Origin: Paenilisteria newyorkensis
GTDB taxonomy: Bacteria; Bacillota; Bacilli; Lactobacillales; Listeriaceae
Assembly (NCBI RefSeq): GCF_000766145.1
Contig: NZ_JNFB01000010.1
Span: 1-64,000 of the forward strand
Length of the DNA stretch: 64,000 nt
Reading direction: 5' to 3'
In this document: positions 24,605 through 34,587 of the stretch, one piece after another
Position numbering within the stretch: position 1 is the stretch's first letter
Layout of the letters: every line of letters begins with the position of its first letter
The notes under the pieces: model-generated
What the model was told of the DNA's origin: nothing
Databases searched by the model: none
The model's input: only the letters and a program-made list of their open reading frames with translations
Made by a program: the position numbers and the translations under genes

Positions 24605-27331
24605 TTGAAAAACAAGAAAGTAAAGAAGTTAGTAAGTGTATTAACTATTGCAACAGTACTAGGAACAAGTGTAGTAACACCGCTTAATACGATGGCTACA
24701 CCAACACAAGCAGCGACATCAGCGACAGCTCCAAAATACGTGGCGCCAGGGTATACAACATTATACATGTCAAATATCAATGCATATTTTCCTTCAGCAT
24801 CACTCGACGGGAACTACCTAGTTATTGATATGATAAAAATACACAAGGGTTACGGTATAGATGTTCTATTTCCAAATGGGCAAAAAATTCAGGTATATAA
24901 GCAACTTGCTTCCAATGTTGCTGAAACAGCTCGGATTTATGTAGGAAATACGAATCTTCAGTCCGCACCTTATCGGGTTTTCTATGTAGATAAAATTAAC
25001 CCAAATGGAACATCATATCTTAGCGGTAAATATTCATTTCAAGTAGATACGTCCAGATTTTATAAATACGATACCAACTTTGGACAAGCGGTATACAATT
25101 TATTTACTAGCTCAAGTTTGACAACAATCGGTGCAGAAGTAACGCAAGCGGACATTGATATTGCAAAAAATACTGCGAAAAACGCTGTAACTTCTCCAGA
25201 AAAAACAAGATTGGAAAATTTAATTAATCAAGCACAGACGCAGCTAACAAACAATACAACTGTGAAAGAAACAGAAGCACGCAATGCCGTCAATGCTTTA
25301 TTCAGTAATAACGATCCAAAATCGGATGCAATTAAAGCTACAACCGATCAAGCGGCGATCGATGTGGCGCAAGGACTTGTTAATTCAGTCAGTAACCAGA
25401 CGATACGAGAAGAACTACAAAAGGATTTAAACAAAGCCCAAGAATTGCTAAACGCACGTCATGCAGCTGAATTAGAAGAAGCCGCCAATAAATCAGTCAA
25501 AGAATTATTCGTAAACGACACAGTAGCAAGCAATGCAATCAAGAACGCAACGAACCAAAAAGCCATTGATGATGCACAAAAAACAATTGACATCGTAACA
25601 AATGGAACGGTAAAAGATGCACTACAAGCCGATTTAAATAAGGCGCAAGAATTACTAGATGCACGTAACGCAGCCTTAGAAGCGGATAAAAACCAACAAG
25701 TTATTGCAGATCATCTAGTAAAGCAACTTTTCGTAAATAACACGCCAACAAGCGATGCCATTAAAGATGCAACGAACCAAGTGAAAATTGATGAGGCACA
25801 AGAACAAGTAAGTTTAGTGAAAGACCCGACAGTCAAAGCAACGTTGCAAGCCAATCTAGACCGCGCTCAAGAATTGCTAGATCTACGCAACAAGACGGAC
25901 CAATCTGCCAAACAAGCTGAGGCAGAAAAAGCAGTAAACGAGCTATTCACAAACAACAATCCAGAGACAGGCACAATCAAGGATACAACTACACAAAAAA
26001 CAATTGATGATGCGCAAAAATTAATAGATGAAGTAACCGATGCAACTAAAAAAGCAGAATTGCAAGCGAGCTTAGACAAAGCCCAAGAACTTTTAGATGC
26101 TAAAAACGCAGCAATTCAAGCGGAGAAAGATCGCCAAGTTGCAGCAGAAAAAGCAGTAAATGAGCTGTTCACAAGCAACAATCCAGCGATAGATAAAATC
26201 AAAGAAACAACCACACAAAAAGCAATTGATGATGCACAAAAATTAGTAAATACAGTAACAGACGCAGCGAAGAAAGCCGAACTACAAAAAAACTTAGATC
26301 GAGCGCAAGAACTTTTAGATGCTAAAAACGCAGCAATCCAAGCGGAGAAAGATCGCCAAGTTGCAGCAGAAAAAGCAGTAAATGAACTGTTCACAAGCAA
26401 CAAGCCAGCAACAGATAAAATCAAAGAAACAACCACACAAAAAGCAATTGATGGTGCGCAAAAACTAGTAAATACAGTAACAGACACAGCGAAAAAAGCC
26501 GAACTACAAAAAAACTTAGATCGAGCGCAAGAACTTTTAGACGCTAAAAACGCAACAACAGGAAAAATCACACCGAATGATTTTACCATTGGTACAGACA
26601 AATTTATTACAGGTAGCTACACAGGAGACGTTGCCAAAGTATCCATCGTCCGAGGTTTTGACGAATACACTGGAGCAACAGTCAAAAATGGCGAATTTAG
26701 TTTCTATACAGTCGGCAAAGCAATCAAGAAAACGGATCAAATTTATGTAGTAGCATACGACAAAAATGGCAAAGAGTTATCACGTGAACTAGTGAAATTC
26801 GTTGTCGTGACAGAAGGAAAAATCACACCAGTTGAAATGACTATTCCAGGTGACAACAACATTACAGGAACTTACACAGGAGACGTATCCCGCATTGAAG
26901 TAAGTGTGAACGATGGCGAATTCAAAAAAGGCGGAACAGTAGCCAATGGAACCTTCAAATTCTACTCTTATGGCTTGGTAACGAAAGCAACAGATAAAGT
27001 AGTTGTGAAAGCATACGATAGCGCAGGAAAACTACTCGACACAAAAACTGTTAAAATCAAAACAACCATTCCAACTGCGGGAACAGTTACGGTGGCAGAT
27101 TACACGCTAGGCACAAGTAACATTACAGGTGTTTTTACAGGTGATGTGAAGTCGCTTAAAGTAACAGTAGGCACAACCGTTTACAGCGGTGGAACAATCA
27201 ACGGCGATGGCACATTCAAATTTTACATCCTAGGTAAAATCGCATTTGTAACAGACACAGTAAGCATTGCAGCATACGATAAAACGGGTAAATTCTTAGA
27301 TAGCAAAGTTATTACCGTATTACCAAAATAA
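24605..27331 (+). CDS. Large secreted protein with six Cry1Ac-D-VI-like helical repeats and three Ig-like repeats
   Basis: About 908 residues. Initiation is most likely at TTG 24605 (AGGAAT precedes), giving KNKKVKKLVSVLTIAT as a normal signal peptide ending near TQAAT. A unique domain (about 45-170) follows. Then come six 72-75-residue helical repeats with consensus AEKAVNELF..N.P...IK..T.QK.IDDAQKLV and ELQ..LD.AQELLDAKNA. These resemble the 'toxin Cry1Ac domain D-VI-related' repeats common in Listeria surface proteins. Three Ig-like repeats (from GKITPNDF) end the protein, with no LPXTG. The last two helical repeats are nearly identical at DNA level. Its Ig part closely matches the gene at 1-528. 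Likely adhesive; function unproven. Confidence 0.85.
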   Translation: MKNKKVKKLVSVLTIATVLGTSVVTPLNTMATPTQAATSATAPKYVAPGYTTLYMSNINAYFPSASLDGNYLVIDMIKIHKGYGIDVLFPNGQKIQVYKQLASNVAETARIYVGNTNLQSAPYRVFYVDKINPNGTSYLSGKYSFQVDTSRFYKYDTNFGQAVYNLFTSSSLTTIGAEVTQADIDIAKNTAKNAVTSPEKTRLENLINQAQTQLTNNTTVKETEARNAVNALFSNNDPKSDAIKATTDQAAIDVAQGLVNSVSNQTIREELQKDLNKAQELLNARHAAELEEAANKSVKELFVNDTVASNAIKNATNQKAIDDAQKTIDIVTNGTVKDALQADLNKAQELLDARNAALEADKNQQVIADHLVKQLFVNNTPTSDAIKDATNQVKIDEAQEQVSLVKDPTVKATLQANLDRAQELLDLRNKTDQSAKQAEAEKAVNELFTNNNPETGTIKDTTTQKTIDDAQKLIDEVTDATKKAELQASLDKAQELLDAKNAAIQAEKDRQVAAEKAVNELFTSNNPAIDKIKETTTQKAIDDAQKLVNTVTDAAKKAELQKNLDRAQELLDAKNAAIQAEKDRQVAAEKAVNELFTSNKPATDKIKETTTQKAIDGAQKLVNTVTDTAKKAELQKNLDRAQELLDAKNATTGKITPNDFTIGTDKFITGSYTGDVAKVSIVRGFDEYTGATVKNGEFSFYTVGKAIKKTDQIYVVAYDKNGKELSRELVKFVVVTEGKITPVEMTIPGDNNITGTYTGDVSRIEVSVNDGEFKKGGTVANGTFKFYSYGLVTKATDKVVVKAYDSAGKLLDTKTVKIKTTIPTAGTVTVADYTLGTSNITGVFTGDVKSLKVTVGTTVYSGGTINGDGTFKFYILGKIAFVTDTVSIAAYDKTGKFLDSKVITVLPK
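25270..26553 (+). repeat. Tandem coding repeats, 222-bp period in the last units
   Basis: Six repeats encode helical units of about 74 residues. GCTAAAAACG recurs at 26099, 26321 and 26543, exactly 222 bp apart. The last two units differ by only a few bases, which points to recent unit duplication, while the earlier units have diverged. Confidence 0.85.
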
Positions 27332-27337
27332 ATAACG

Positions 27338-27373
27338 AAAAAAGATGGTCCGCGCAATGCGAGCCATCTTTTT
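27338..27373 (+). terminator. Terminator of the repeat protein gene
   Basis: AAAAAAGATGG (27338-27348) pairs with CCATCTTTTT (27364-27373). Confidence 0.85.
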
Positions 27374-27572
27374 CACGTATGAGATTAGGAAACATTTAGT
27401 TAAAGAAAAATTAGCACGTCATAAAATTGTCACAAAATAGTGGTGAAAAACAAATATTTCGTGAATTGAGACTCGTTATCCATATGTTATAGTCAAAAAT
27501 AGCGTTGCTTGAATGAAATTATATGCTGTACAGAAGTAAATATTTTTATAGAGAAGAAAAGGGGATTAGTTG

Positions 27573-29819
27573 ATGAAGATAAAGAAATATACGGCAATTT
27601 TTATGATTATGTTACTGAGCGTACAATTAGGAATGTTATTTCTAATTGTAAAAAAGGATCAGGTTATGGCTGAAGGCACAGGTGTCAACACAACAATATC
27701 AGTGGCTTCAGGTACGATAAAAAGTCGCCAAGAAGTCAACTTACACGTCAATGTTTTTGGCAGTGCAGGGGATTTTTTGGGTGAACATGGGAAAATCATT
27801 GTGACAATACCGAGAGAAATCGTTTATAATGTGAATGATTTTGATACTAAGATGCTTATTCCAGAGCCGTTTAAGTATGAAGGGATAGAAAGAGATACTA
27901 CAAATTTTAAACTTACTTTCTCAGTAGATACCAAGCTGATTGGCGAAAATGATGCATTTAACGGTTTATTCCAAATAAAATTTGGAGCTCCAATACTAAA
28001 AGTTGGCGGAGCGCAAGCGAGTATTCAAAATTTCACAGTAACCTATGCTGGTAAACAACAGCAAACAAGTGCTGAAATCCAGAGACAAAATACGCTACAT
28101 TTACCAGTGTTTGATAAATGGTATAAAGGGGATTTTGATCAGAATGGAGTCGCCAATTTAAATACAATGGCACCCGAAGGAAATCGCTTTCAATTGGTGG
28201 TGAACTACCGCGGCGTAGAATTAAAGGATGTTGTTGTTTCGGACACGTTACCTCAAGGGACCAAACTTATTCCGGCGGTCAGCAGAGTTTCAACCCCTGG
28301 GAATCCGATGACAAAAGATAACATTCGGATTTTAAAGGTCACCGATTTTGATGAGGAAGGAGAGGCGATACGTTATGCGTATGTGACGGAAGAATTCAAA
28401 GATAAGATTGCATATAATGACGTAACCAAGCGCTTCACCGTGGACTTTGGGGATATCGCAGCTGACACGACCTATTTTGTGGAGTATGCCCTAGAAATAG
28501 AGGACACCAATCTAGGAATAAAGGCGAATGTGGCGAATCTGACGGCGAGTAATCGACAACCTATCGAAAAAACAGTCTCCGTGCAGGCGATTAAGCACTA
28601 TGGAACAAGCTATATTTTAAATAAAAGTGTCGATAAAACAGCCTTAAATTATGATGAAAATGAATTGACATATACGTTGCGTTTGGTACCTTTAGATGGT
28701 GACGCGATTCCAGCGGGCACCGTTGTTACAGATCCATTAAGCGAAAAAATGGTAGCTCCTGAAATTGGCGCTTACGACGAAAAAAAGTTTGATATAAAGG
28801 TAGAAAACAATAAATTGGTCATCAAAATGTTGCAAGATTTACCAAAAGGCGACTTAGCAGAATGGCATTTTAAAGTTAATGTTGCGAGCCTGAAAATGGG
28901 TGAGACGCTATCCAATCAAGCATTTCTGATATTGCCAAACGATATGATTTACTCCAATTCGGTTTCAACCAGAAAATATGACGGTAGAATTCAGATTAAA
29001 AAAGTAGATAATCTGAATAATCCAGTTTCTGGTGCGATGTATGAGATTTTGAACGATAAAGATGAGCGCGTTTTTGAAGGAATAACAAATGCGAAAGGTC
29101 TCCTCGTTTCGAATGCGTTACAATTAGGAAACTATACAGTGAGGGAGGTCCTGGCACCAGTGGGATATATATTGGATAACACACCTCATTATGTGGTCGT
29201 AAATGATGGAGACACGGTGCCGATTATTCTGGGGACCGAGAATATGCTTCGATCAGGAACGATAGAGCTGACAAAAGTAGATGCAGATAATCCTTCGATG
29301 ACGCTAGCCGACGCTATTTTTGAGTTGCGAGATAATGAGGGAGAGATTCTGCTCCAAGACATGACGACGGATATCAATGGAAAAATAGTCATTTCGGGAC
29401 TAATTCCAGGCAAGTATTCCTTTATAGAAACAAAAGCACCAGCAGGGTATATACTAGATAACACACCAGTTCTAGTTACGGTTGAAATTGGAGAAAATGA
29501 CACACAAGTTCAGGTCATCAAGGAAAACCGTCGCGAAGTATCAGTGGCACCAGAAAAACCACCAGTTCTTCTCGATCCACCAGATAGAATCCCGGAAATC
29601 ACTTTACCGGAAACCCCGGTTACGACTCCAGTGAAAAAATTAATGAAAATCCCTGTCAATCCAGTGATAAAGCCTATAACTAATACGGTAGAAAAAACAA
29701 CACCACCCCAAATAAAATTGCCGAAAACAGGAGATAGTCTAGCGAATCAAGCTGTTTTTTACGGGTTGGGTATGCTGTTGCTAGGTGTAGTATACCTCGT
29801 TAGAAGAAAAAGTGCATAA
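27573..29819 (+). CDS. LPXTG surface protein with fimbrial-type and CnaB (SpaA-like) domains
   Basis: About 749 residues. A signal peptide runs to about residue 34 (MKIKKYTAIF, cut near VMAEG). The N-terminal adhesion-type beta domain is followed by a backbone/isopeptide-like domain (VVVSDTLPQGTKLIP) and another (GDAIPAGTVVTDPLSEKM). Two CnaB domains come next: GRIQIKKVDNLNNPVSGAMYEI and GTIELTKVDADNPSMTLADAIFEL. Each ends in the E-x-x-APxGYILD motif whose Glu helps form an intramolecular isopeptide bond. A Pro-rich stalk leads to LPKTG, a membrane helix and RRKSA. Start ATG 27573, since AAAGGGGA lies 8 nt upstream. Sortase A would anchor it; probable adhesin. No dedicated pilin sortase is nearby. 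Confidence 0.88.
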   Translation: MKIKKYTAIFMIMLLSVQLGMLFLIVKKDQVMAEGTGVNTTISVASGTIKSRQEVNLHVNVFGSAGDFLGEHGKIIVTIPREIVYNVNDFDTKMLIPEPFKYEGIERDTTNFKLTFSVDTKLIGENDAFNGLFQIKFGAPILKVGGAQASIQNFTVTYAGKQQQTSAEIQRQNTLHLPVFDKWYKGDFDQNGVANLNTMAPEGNRFQLVVNYRGVELKDVVVSDTLPQGTKLIPAVSRVSTPGNPMTKDNIRILKVTDFDEEGEAIRYAYVTEEFKDKIAYNDVTKRFTVDFGDIAADTTYFVEYALEIEDTNLGIKANVANLTASNRQPIEKTVSVQAIKHYGTSYILNKSVDKTALNYDENELTYTLRLVPLDGDAIPAGTVVTDPLSEKMVAPEIGAYDEKKFDIKVENNKLVIKMLQDLPKGDLAEWHFKVNVASLKMGETLSNQAFLILPNDMIYSNSVSTRKYDGRIQIKKVDNLNNPVSGAMYEILNDKDERVFEGITNAKGLLVSNALQLGNYTVREVLAPVGYILDNTPHYVVVNDGDTVPIILGTENMLRSGTIELTKVDADNPSMTLADAIFELRDNEGEILLQDMTTDINGKIVISGLIPGKYSFIETKAPAGYILDNTPVLVTVEIGENDTQVQVIKENRREVSVAPEKPPVLLDPPDRIPEITLPETPVTTPVKKLMKIPVNPVIKPITNTVEKTTPPQIKLPKTGDSLANQAVFYGLGMLLLGVVYLVRRKSA

Positions 29820-29821
29820 AT

Positions 29822-29863
29822 AAAAAAGTGATGGGCTTCCTGAATCGGAGGCTCATCACTTTT
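29822..29863 (+). terminator. Bidirectional terminator between the surface protein gene and ldh
   Basis: AAAAGTGATGGGC (29824-29836) pairs with GCTCATCACTTTT (29851-29863). A-runs and T-runs on both sides let it stop the convergent genes. Confidence 0.88.
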
Positions 29864-29876
29864 CCTACGTTATAGA

Positions 29877-30830
<954 letters not shown>

Positions 30831-30853
30831 TCAAAAATACGATCTACTAGTAC

Positions 30854-30882
30854 AGTATAACACGTAATCTTCATTTGTGAAA
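30854..30882 (-). promoter_or_regulatory. ldh promoter with possible Rex half-site
   Basis: On the minus strand TTCACA (30881-30876) and TATACT (30859-30854) are separated by 16 nt. The -35 overlaps TTGTGAAA (30875-30882, plus strand), one half of a Rex site (TTGTGAAnnnnnnTTCACAA). The other half is poor, so Rex control is only suggested. Confidence 0.5.
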
Positions 30883-30924
30883 CCTTGAACTACTTGAATT
30901 TAAAAAAGTGTTATACTAAAAACA

Positions 30925-30938
30925 TGTAAGCGTTATGA
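30925..30938 (+). promoter_or_regulatory. Possible CcpA (cre) site in the ldh-ctc gap
   Basis: TGTAAGCGTTATGA differs from the cre consensus TGNAARCGNWWWCA at one position. It lies just downstream of a TGT-TATACT extended -10 (30909-30917) facing ctc, and upstream of the ldh promoter. Confidence 0.35.
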
Positions 30939-31004
30939 TACAGTTTTTACTAAAAAGGATTTCTCCTATCTTTAGCCTTAAATAGCGCAACGTAAACCCT
31001 TATT

Positions 31005-31030
31005 GTTTCATTTTTTTTCGGAAAGGGTAT
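31005..31030 (+). promoter_or_regulatory. SigB promoter of ctc
   Basis: GTTTCA (31005-31010), a 14-nt spacer and GGGTAT (31025-31030) match the SigB consensus GTTTww-N13-15-GGGwAw. ctc is the classic SigB-controlled gene in Bacillus. Confidence 0.88.
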
Positions 31031-31076
31031 ATGATGGAGGTGTACAACATAAATTGAATGAGTGGAGTGATTTTTT

Positions 31077-31706
31077 ATGGCAACAACATTAGAGGTCCAG
31101 AAAAGAGAAACAAAACCGCATTCGAACATAACGTCTATCCGTAATGCAGGTAGAATTCCAGGTGTTATATATGGTTACAAGGCAGAAAACGTGCCAGTTT
31201 CCGTAGACTCTTTAACATTTATTAAAGCAGTTCGAGATAACGGCCGAAATTCCGTATTTTCAGTATCGGTTGACGGAGCAAAATTAAATGTACTATTACA
31301 TGATTACCAAATAGACCCGTTAAAAGGGGACATCGAGCACATCGATTTACTAGCGGTAAACATGTCTGAAGAAGTGGAAGCAGCGGTGAGTATTAACCTT
31401 GTCGGCGAGTCCAAAGGCGTTAAGCTAAGTGGCGTACTGCAACAAGTTCTTTATGAAATTACAGTTTCTGCAACACCAGACAAATTACCAGAAGTAGTCG
31501 AAGTTGATATCACAGATCTTGATATCGGTGACGCGATTACGGTAACAGATATTCCTAAAAATGGCGACTACGAAGTGATTACCGATGGCGAAGAAGTCAT
31601 TGCGACAGTTTCTGCACCGCGTACTAGTGACGAGCCAGAAACAACAAGTAGCGCAGTAACAGAACCAGAAGCGTTACATGGTTCAGATGAAACTCCTGAC
31701 AAATAA
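31077..31706 (+). CDS. ctc: Ribosomal protein L25 / general stress protein Ctc
   Basis: 209 residues with an N-terminal 5S rRNA-binding L25 domain (about 1-95, RNAGRIPGVIYG, VLLHDYQIDPLKGDIEHIDL). The C-terminal TL5/Ctc beta domain (about 100-185) includes VSATPDKLPEVVEVDI and LDIGDAITV. An acidic Ser/Thr/Glu-rich tail ends it. It binds 5S rRNA in the large subunit and is induced under stress. Unlike most genes here it has both a SigB promoter and a possible SigA-type one. Confidence 0.95.
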   Translation: MATTLEVQKRETKPHSNITSIRNAGRIPGVIYGYKAENVPVSVDSLTFIKAVRDNGRNSVFSVSVDGAKLNVLLHDYQIDPLKGDIEHIDLLAVNMSEEVEAAVSINLVGESKGVKLSGVLQQVLYEITVSATPDKLPEVVEVDITDLDIGDAITVTDIPKNGDYEVITDGEEVIATVSAPRTSDEPETTSSAVTEPEALHGSDETPDK

Positions 31707-31721
31707 ATTTTAATATGACGG

Positions 31722-31770
31722 AAACCGAGTAATGAGGGCGAGCGATTCGCCTCCACTGCTCGGTTTTTTT
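31722..31770 (+). terminator. Terminator of ctc
   Basis: AAACCGAG (31722-31729) and GGGCG pair with CGCC and CTCGGTTT further on, then TTTTT. Confidence 0.8.
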
Positions 31771-31814
31771 GTCGTGTTCACAATTTCGACACATTTGTTC
31801 ACAATTACACGAAG

Positions 31815-31841
31815 GTTTACATAAGTTTTGGAACGGGGAAA
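31815..31841 (+). promoter_or_regulatory. Possible SigB promoter of the beta-helix gene
   Basis: GTTTAC, a 15-nt spacer and GGGAAA fit the SigB pattern, though less well than the ctc promoter. It leaves a leader of about 100 nt. Confidence 0.4.
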
Positions 31842-31949
31842 TAGACTTAAGTAAGAAGACAAGCCATTTTTGGAAAATGTAAGGGAAAAATTAGAAGTCC
31901 GTAAAACGATGTTAATTTCACGTTTTTAGAAAATTAGGGGGTAGTGAAG

Positions 31950-33710
31950 ATGAAAAAAAGAATTTTACTGCTTCTCAGTTTTGCGATGGTCTTGATGGGC
32001 GGATTACTCATCCAAGGCGCGAACGCAAAAGCAGCGACATTAAATCTGAAACCAGGGACAACGACGGAAATCAAGGCTCATAATACACAAGCCCTTCAAA
32101 ATGCAATCAACACGTCAAAAAAACCTATCACGATTCCAAAAGGGAATTTTGAAGTAGTAGGAAGTATTATTTTGAAATCAAATGTCACGTTGGTTGGAGC
32201 AACTACGAACCCGGCCGATTCCAAAATCACGCTCAATAACGGGCCGATGACGACGGAAACAGGCAAGGGCGTAACGACTGTGAACAACCTGCACCTGCGG
32301 AATTTCACGCTACAATATAACGCTAATATGCCAAAATACGATTTTCAAAAACATAATGTACACGTGTACCAAAGCAATTTACTAGAAATCGGCGCGGTAC
32401 CAAAAGCAGAAGCTACGGCAAATTATCACGCTGTATACAAAAAGCCGACAAAAAACAATATTCAGGTTCAAAACATGATTTTAAACGCTAATCAAGTAGG
32501 TTCCGCGGCATTAAGTATCGCCAAGGCGACGAACGTAAATATTGCTAATAATCAAATACTTAATTCAGGACTACAAAGCGGAATCACTGCAAGTTATACA
32601 GACGGACTACGAATCGATGGCAATACGGTGAAGAATTCCGGACGTTCTGGCATCAGTTTGTACCAAGGAAACGGCTCAGCCAAAGCCCCAGTGTACATTC
32701 GCAACAACAAAGTCATCGATTGGATGGAGCGCTTCGGCGGTTATCACTATAACGCGGCCAAAGCAGCTAAAATCGCGCCCGACATGATGCTTGACGGCGG
32801 AATCGACAGCTATGGTCCGGCCAACAACTACGTCTACACTATTGGCAACACTGTCTCCCTACAAAAAGAAAACAATAAACGCATCGCTGACAACCAAAAA
32901 ACCGAACAAAAATGGGGTGTGAAAAACGCGCGTTACGTTGGCTACACAGGCATTCGAGGCAGCGGCATCGCGCACGCCGTCTACCAAAACAATACCGTCA
33001 CCATCAACAGTCCCGACGCGATCTCCTTCATGACCTTCAACCTGCGACTCCGCAACACGTACACCGCACCAAAATACATTTTAGTCGAAAAAAACAAATT
33101 TACCGCCCAAAATATCAGTTTTCCGATACGAATTTTCGGCGGAGCGAGCGACGGCAGTTTGGCATCCGGCATTACGATCCGCCAAAACACGTTCACGATT
33201 AACGGCGACATCCCAACCTACTACAAAACCCTGATCGACGTCCGCGAGAAAACCGAGACCATCAGCGGCAAACTAACCTATTTCGGCACATCGCTCGTGA
33301 CAGTCACCGGCAACAAGATCACCAGCAAAAACGTGAAGCAAATCGTCGCCGGCACCCCGATCCGCAAGCTACCAGTCGTGGATACACTATACATTGGCCA
33401 AAATACGCTCAACGCCAAGCCGTTTCAAAAAATCGGTGGCTATCTCGACACCGTGATTCAGCTCCCTACGTATAAAAAAGGCATCATCAGCGGCGGCATC
33501 ATGCGTTCGTTCACCGACACAGCGACCAAGACAATTCAGCTGAGAGACACCGCCGGAAAAGCCCTAACAAAGCCAATCGCGCTTAAAAAAGGCCCCATAG
33601 TGAATTTCGCGCTGAAGCCATTTTACAGTCCGAAACCGAAAGTTCTGTGGATTACGAATAAAGTCGGAACGAAGAGCGTGACGAAGAAAGTACCGTTGTA
33701 TTTGTTTTAG
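31950..33710 (+). CDS. Secreted right-handed beta-helix protein
   Basis: About 586 residues. Signal peptide MKKRILLLLSFAMVLMGG with cleavage near ANAKA. The body shows the parallel beta-helix rhythm (LKSNVTLVGA, VNNLHLRNFTLQY, VNIANNQILNSG, LRIDGNTVKNSGRSGISLYQ, VTVTGNKITSKNV), as in pectate lyases and related polysaccharide-active enzymes. No anchor motif is seen. The start is ATG 31950 because AGGGGG (31935-31940) is 9 nt before it; the upstream in-frame GTG at 31944 is too close. Substrate unknown. Its place near glycan loci is suggestive only. Confidence 0.82.
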   Translation: MKKRILLLLSFAMVLMGGLLIQGANAKAATLNLKPGTTTEIKAHNTQALQNAINTSKKPITIPKGNFEVVGSIILKSNVTLVGATTNPADSKITLNNGPMTTETGKGVTTVNNLHLRNFTLQYNANMPKYDFQKHNVHVYQSNLLEIGAVPKAEATANYHAVYKKPTKNNIQVQNMILNANQVGSAALSIAKATNVNIANNQILNSGLQSGITASYTDGLRIDGNTVKNSGRSGISLYQGNGSAKAPVYIRNNKVIDWMERFGGYHYNAAKAAKIAPDMMLDGGIDSYGPANNYVYTIGNTVSLQKENNKRIADNQKTEQKWGVKNARYVGYTGIRGSGIAHAVYQNNTVTINSPDAISFMTFNLRLRNTYTAPKYILVEKNKFTAQNISFPIRIFGGASDGSLASGITIRQNTFTINGDIPTYYKTLIDVREKTETISGKLTYFGTSLVTVTGNKITSKNVKQIVAGTPIRKLPVVDTLYIGQNTLNAKPFQKIGGYLDTVIQLPTYKKGIISGGIMRSFTDTATKTIQLRDTAGKALTKPIALKKGPIVNFALKPFYSPKPKVLWITNKVGTKSVTKKVPLYLF

Positions 33711-33730
33711 AAATAAGTCATGAAAAGTAG

Positions 33731-33766
33731 AACCAGGAATGCGTCGCGATTCATTTCTGGTTTTTT
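33731..33766 (+). terminator. Terminator of the beta-helix gene
   Basis: AACCAGGAATG (33731-33741) pairs with CATTTCTGGTT (33752-33762) through one G-U, then TTTT. Confidence 0.85.
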
Positions 33767-33823
33767 CATTGTTTTCGGGACGCGGTTTTATGTTAGAATT
33801 TGAGAATGGGGTGGGATCTATAT

Positions 33824-34084
33824 TTGGCGAATACATACACGATAGAAGAAAGTCAATATCTCCGCCAAATCGATAAAAGGCTATTTGCGCTGGTGGGTGT
33901 GGTTATAATTATCATCGGAATTCAATATGTATATCAAGATTTTATAACAGGAACAATCCTCAAAAGCTGTCTTGTTATCATTATACTATGCAATATATCA
34001 AAGTTCGCGGAGATTGCAGAAGACTTTGGCTTTAAACGGATTTGGCGCCATTATCATATCACTTCTACTACTCTAAATACATAG
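33824..34084 (+). CDS. Small membrane protein, unknown (paralogue 1)
   Basis: 86 residues from TTG 33824, chosen because GGGGTGG (33808-33814) then has a 9-nt spacer. Two hydrophobic helices (about 20-37 and 45-63) flank IQYVYQDFITGTIL. The same block (IQFFFQDFITTGVL) occurs in the next gene, so the two are tandem paralogues. I recognise no family. Confidence 0.6.
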   Translation: MANTYTIEESQYLRQIDKRLFALVGVVIIIIGIQYVYQDFITGTILKSCLVIIILCNISKFAEIAEDFGFKRIWRHYHITSTTLNT

Positions 34085-34101
34085 CAAAGGCGGCGAAAAT
34101 T

Positions 34102-34380
34102 TTGTCTTCAAAAAAGGATCAGGAAAGAAAAGAGAATCGTTTTAAATACATCCTAATCAGCATTTTTATAGCTGTGCTAGCGATACAGTTTTTCTTCCAA
34201 GATTTTATAACGACCGGAGTTCTTGAAGTTGTAGTAGGCGTCGCGGTGTTTGCTAATATATTTTTCATGATTGAGCTAGTTGAAAAATTAAAGCTACGAA
34301 AACCGTGGAAAGAGGGACTTCAAACGTTGAGTATCGTGCTGTTACTGTTGGCGATTGTCACATCGTACTTATTATACTGA
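34102..34380 (+). CDS. Small membrane protein, unknown (paralogue 2)
   Basis: About 92 residues from TTG 34102 (AAAGGCGG 8 nt upstream), with a Lys/Glu-rich head (SSKKDQERKENRFKY) and three hydrophobic helices. It shares the IQ-x3-QDFIT core with the preceding gene. Gap to the previous gene is 17 bp; probably one operon. Confidence 0.6.
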   Translation: MSSKKDQERKENRFKYILISIFIAVLAIQFFFQDFITTGVLEVVVGVAVFANIFFMIELVEKLKLRKPWKEGLQTLSIVLLLLAIVTSYLLY

Positions 34381-34398
34381 AAAGGAGAGGATTGCCAA

Positions 34399-34575
34399 GT
34401 GTTACTAATTTTGTTAGCATTCAATATCGTCATACTAGTCTGCCTGATACTCCTAGGAAAACGGGCGAAAAAGACCCAATATAAAAAATTATTCACCGTC
34501 GTTGGACTATTATTAATGCTTGCTTCGTTCGATAGCTATGTATACTACGCGATTGTTGAATTATTCGCGAGCTAA
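34399..34575 (+). CDS. Small membrane protein, 58 residues, unknown
   Basis: GTG 34399 follows AAAGGAGAGG by 8 nt and opens a 58-residue frame to TAA 34573-34575. It has two hydrophobic stretches (LLILLAFNIVILVCLILLG and a second starting FTVVGLLLMLAS) split by a basic loop (KRAKKTQYKK). It lies between the paralogue pair and the next large gene with short gaps, so it is part of the same operon. No family recognised. Confidence 0.6.
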   Translation: MLLILLAFNIVILVCLILLGKRAKKTQYKKLFTVVGLLLMLASFDSYVYYAIVELFAS

Positions 34576-34587
34576 GGGGAGAATCTC

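Noticed and set aside
25270-26553. Regular repeats considered as a CRISPR array
   Set aside because: They are in-frame 222-bp coding units without spacers; no cas genes are present.
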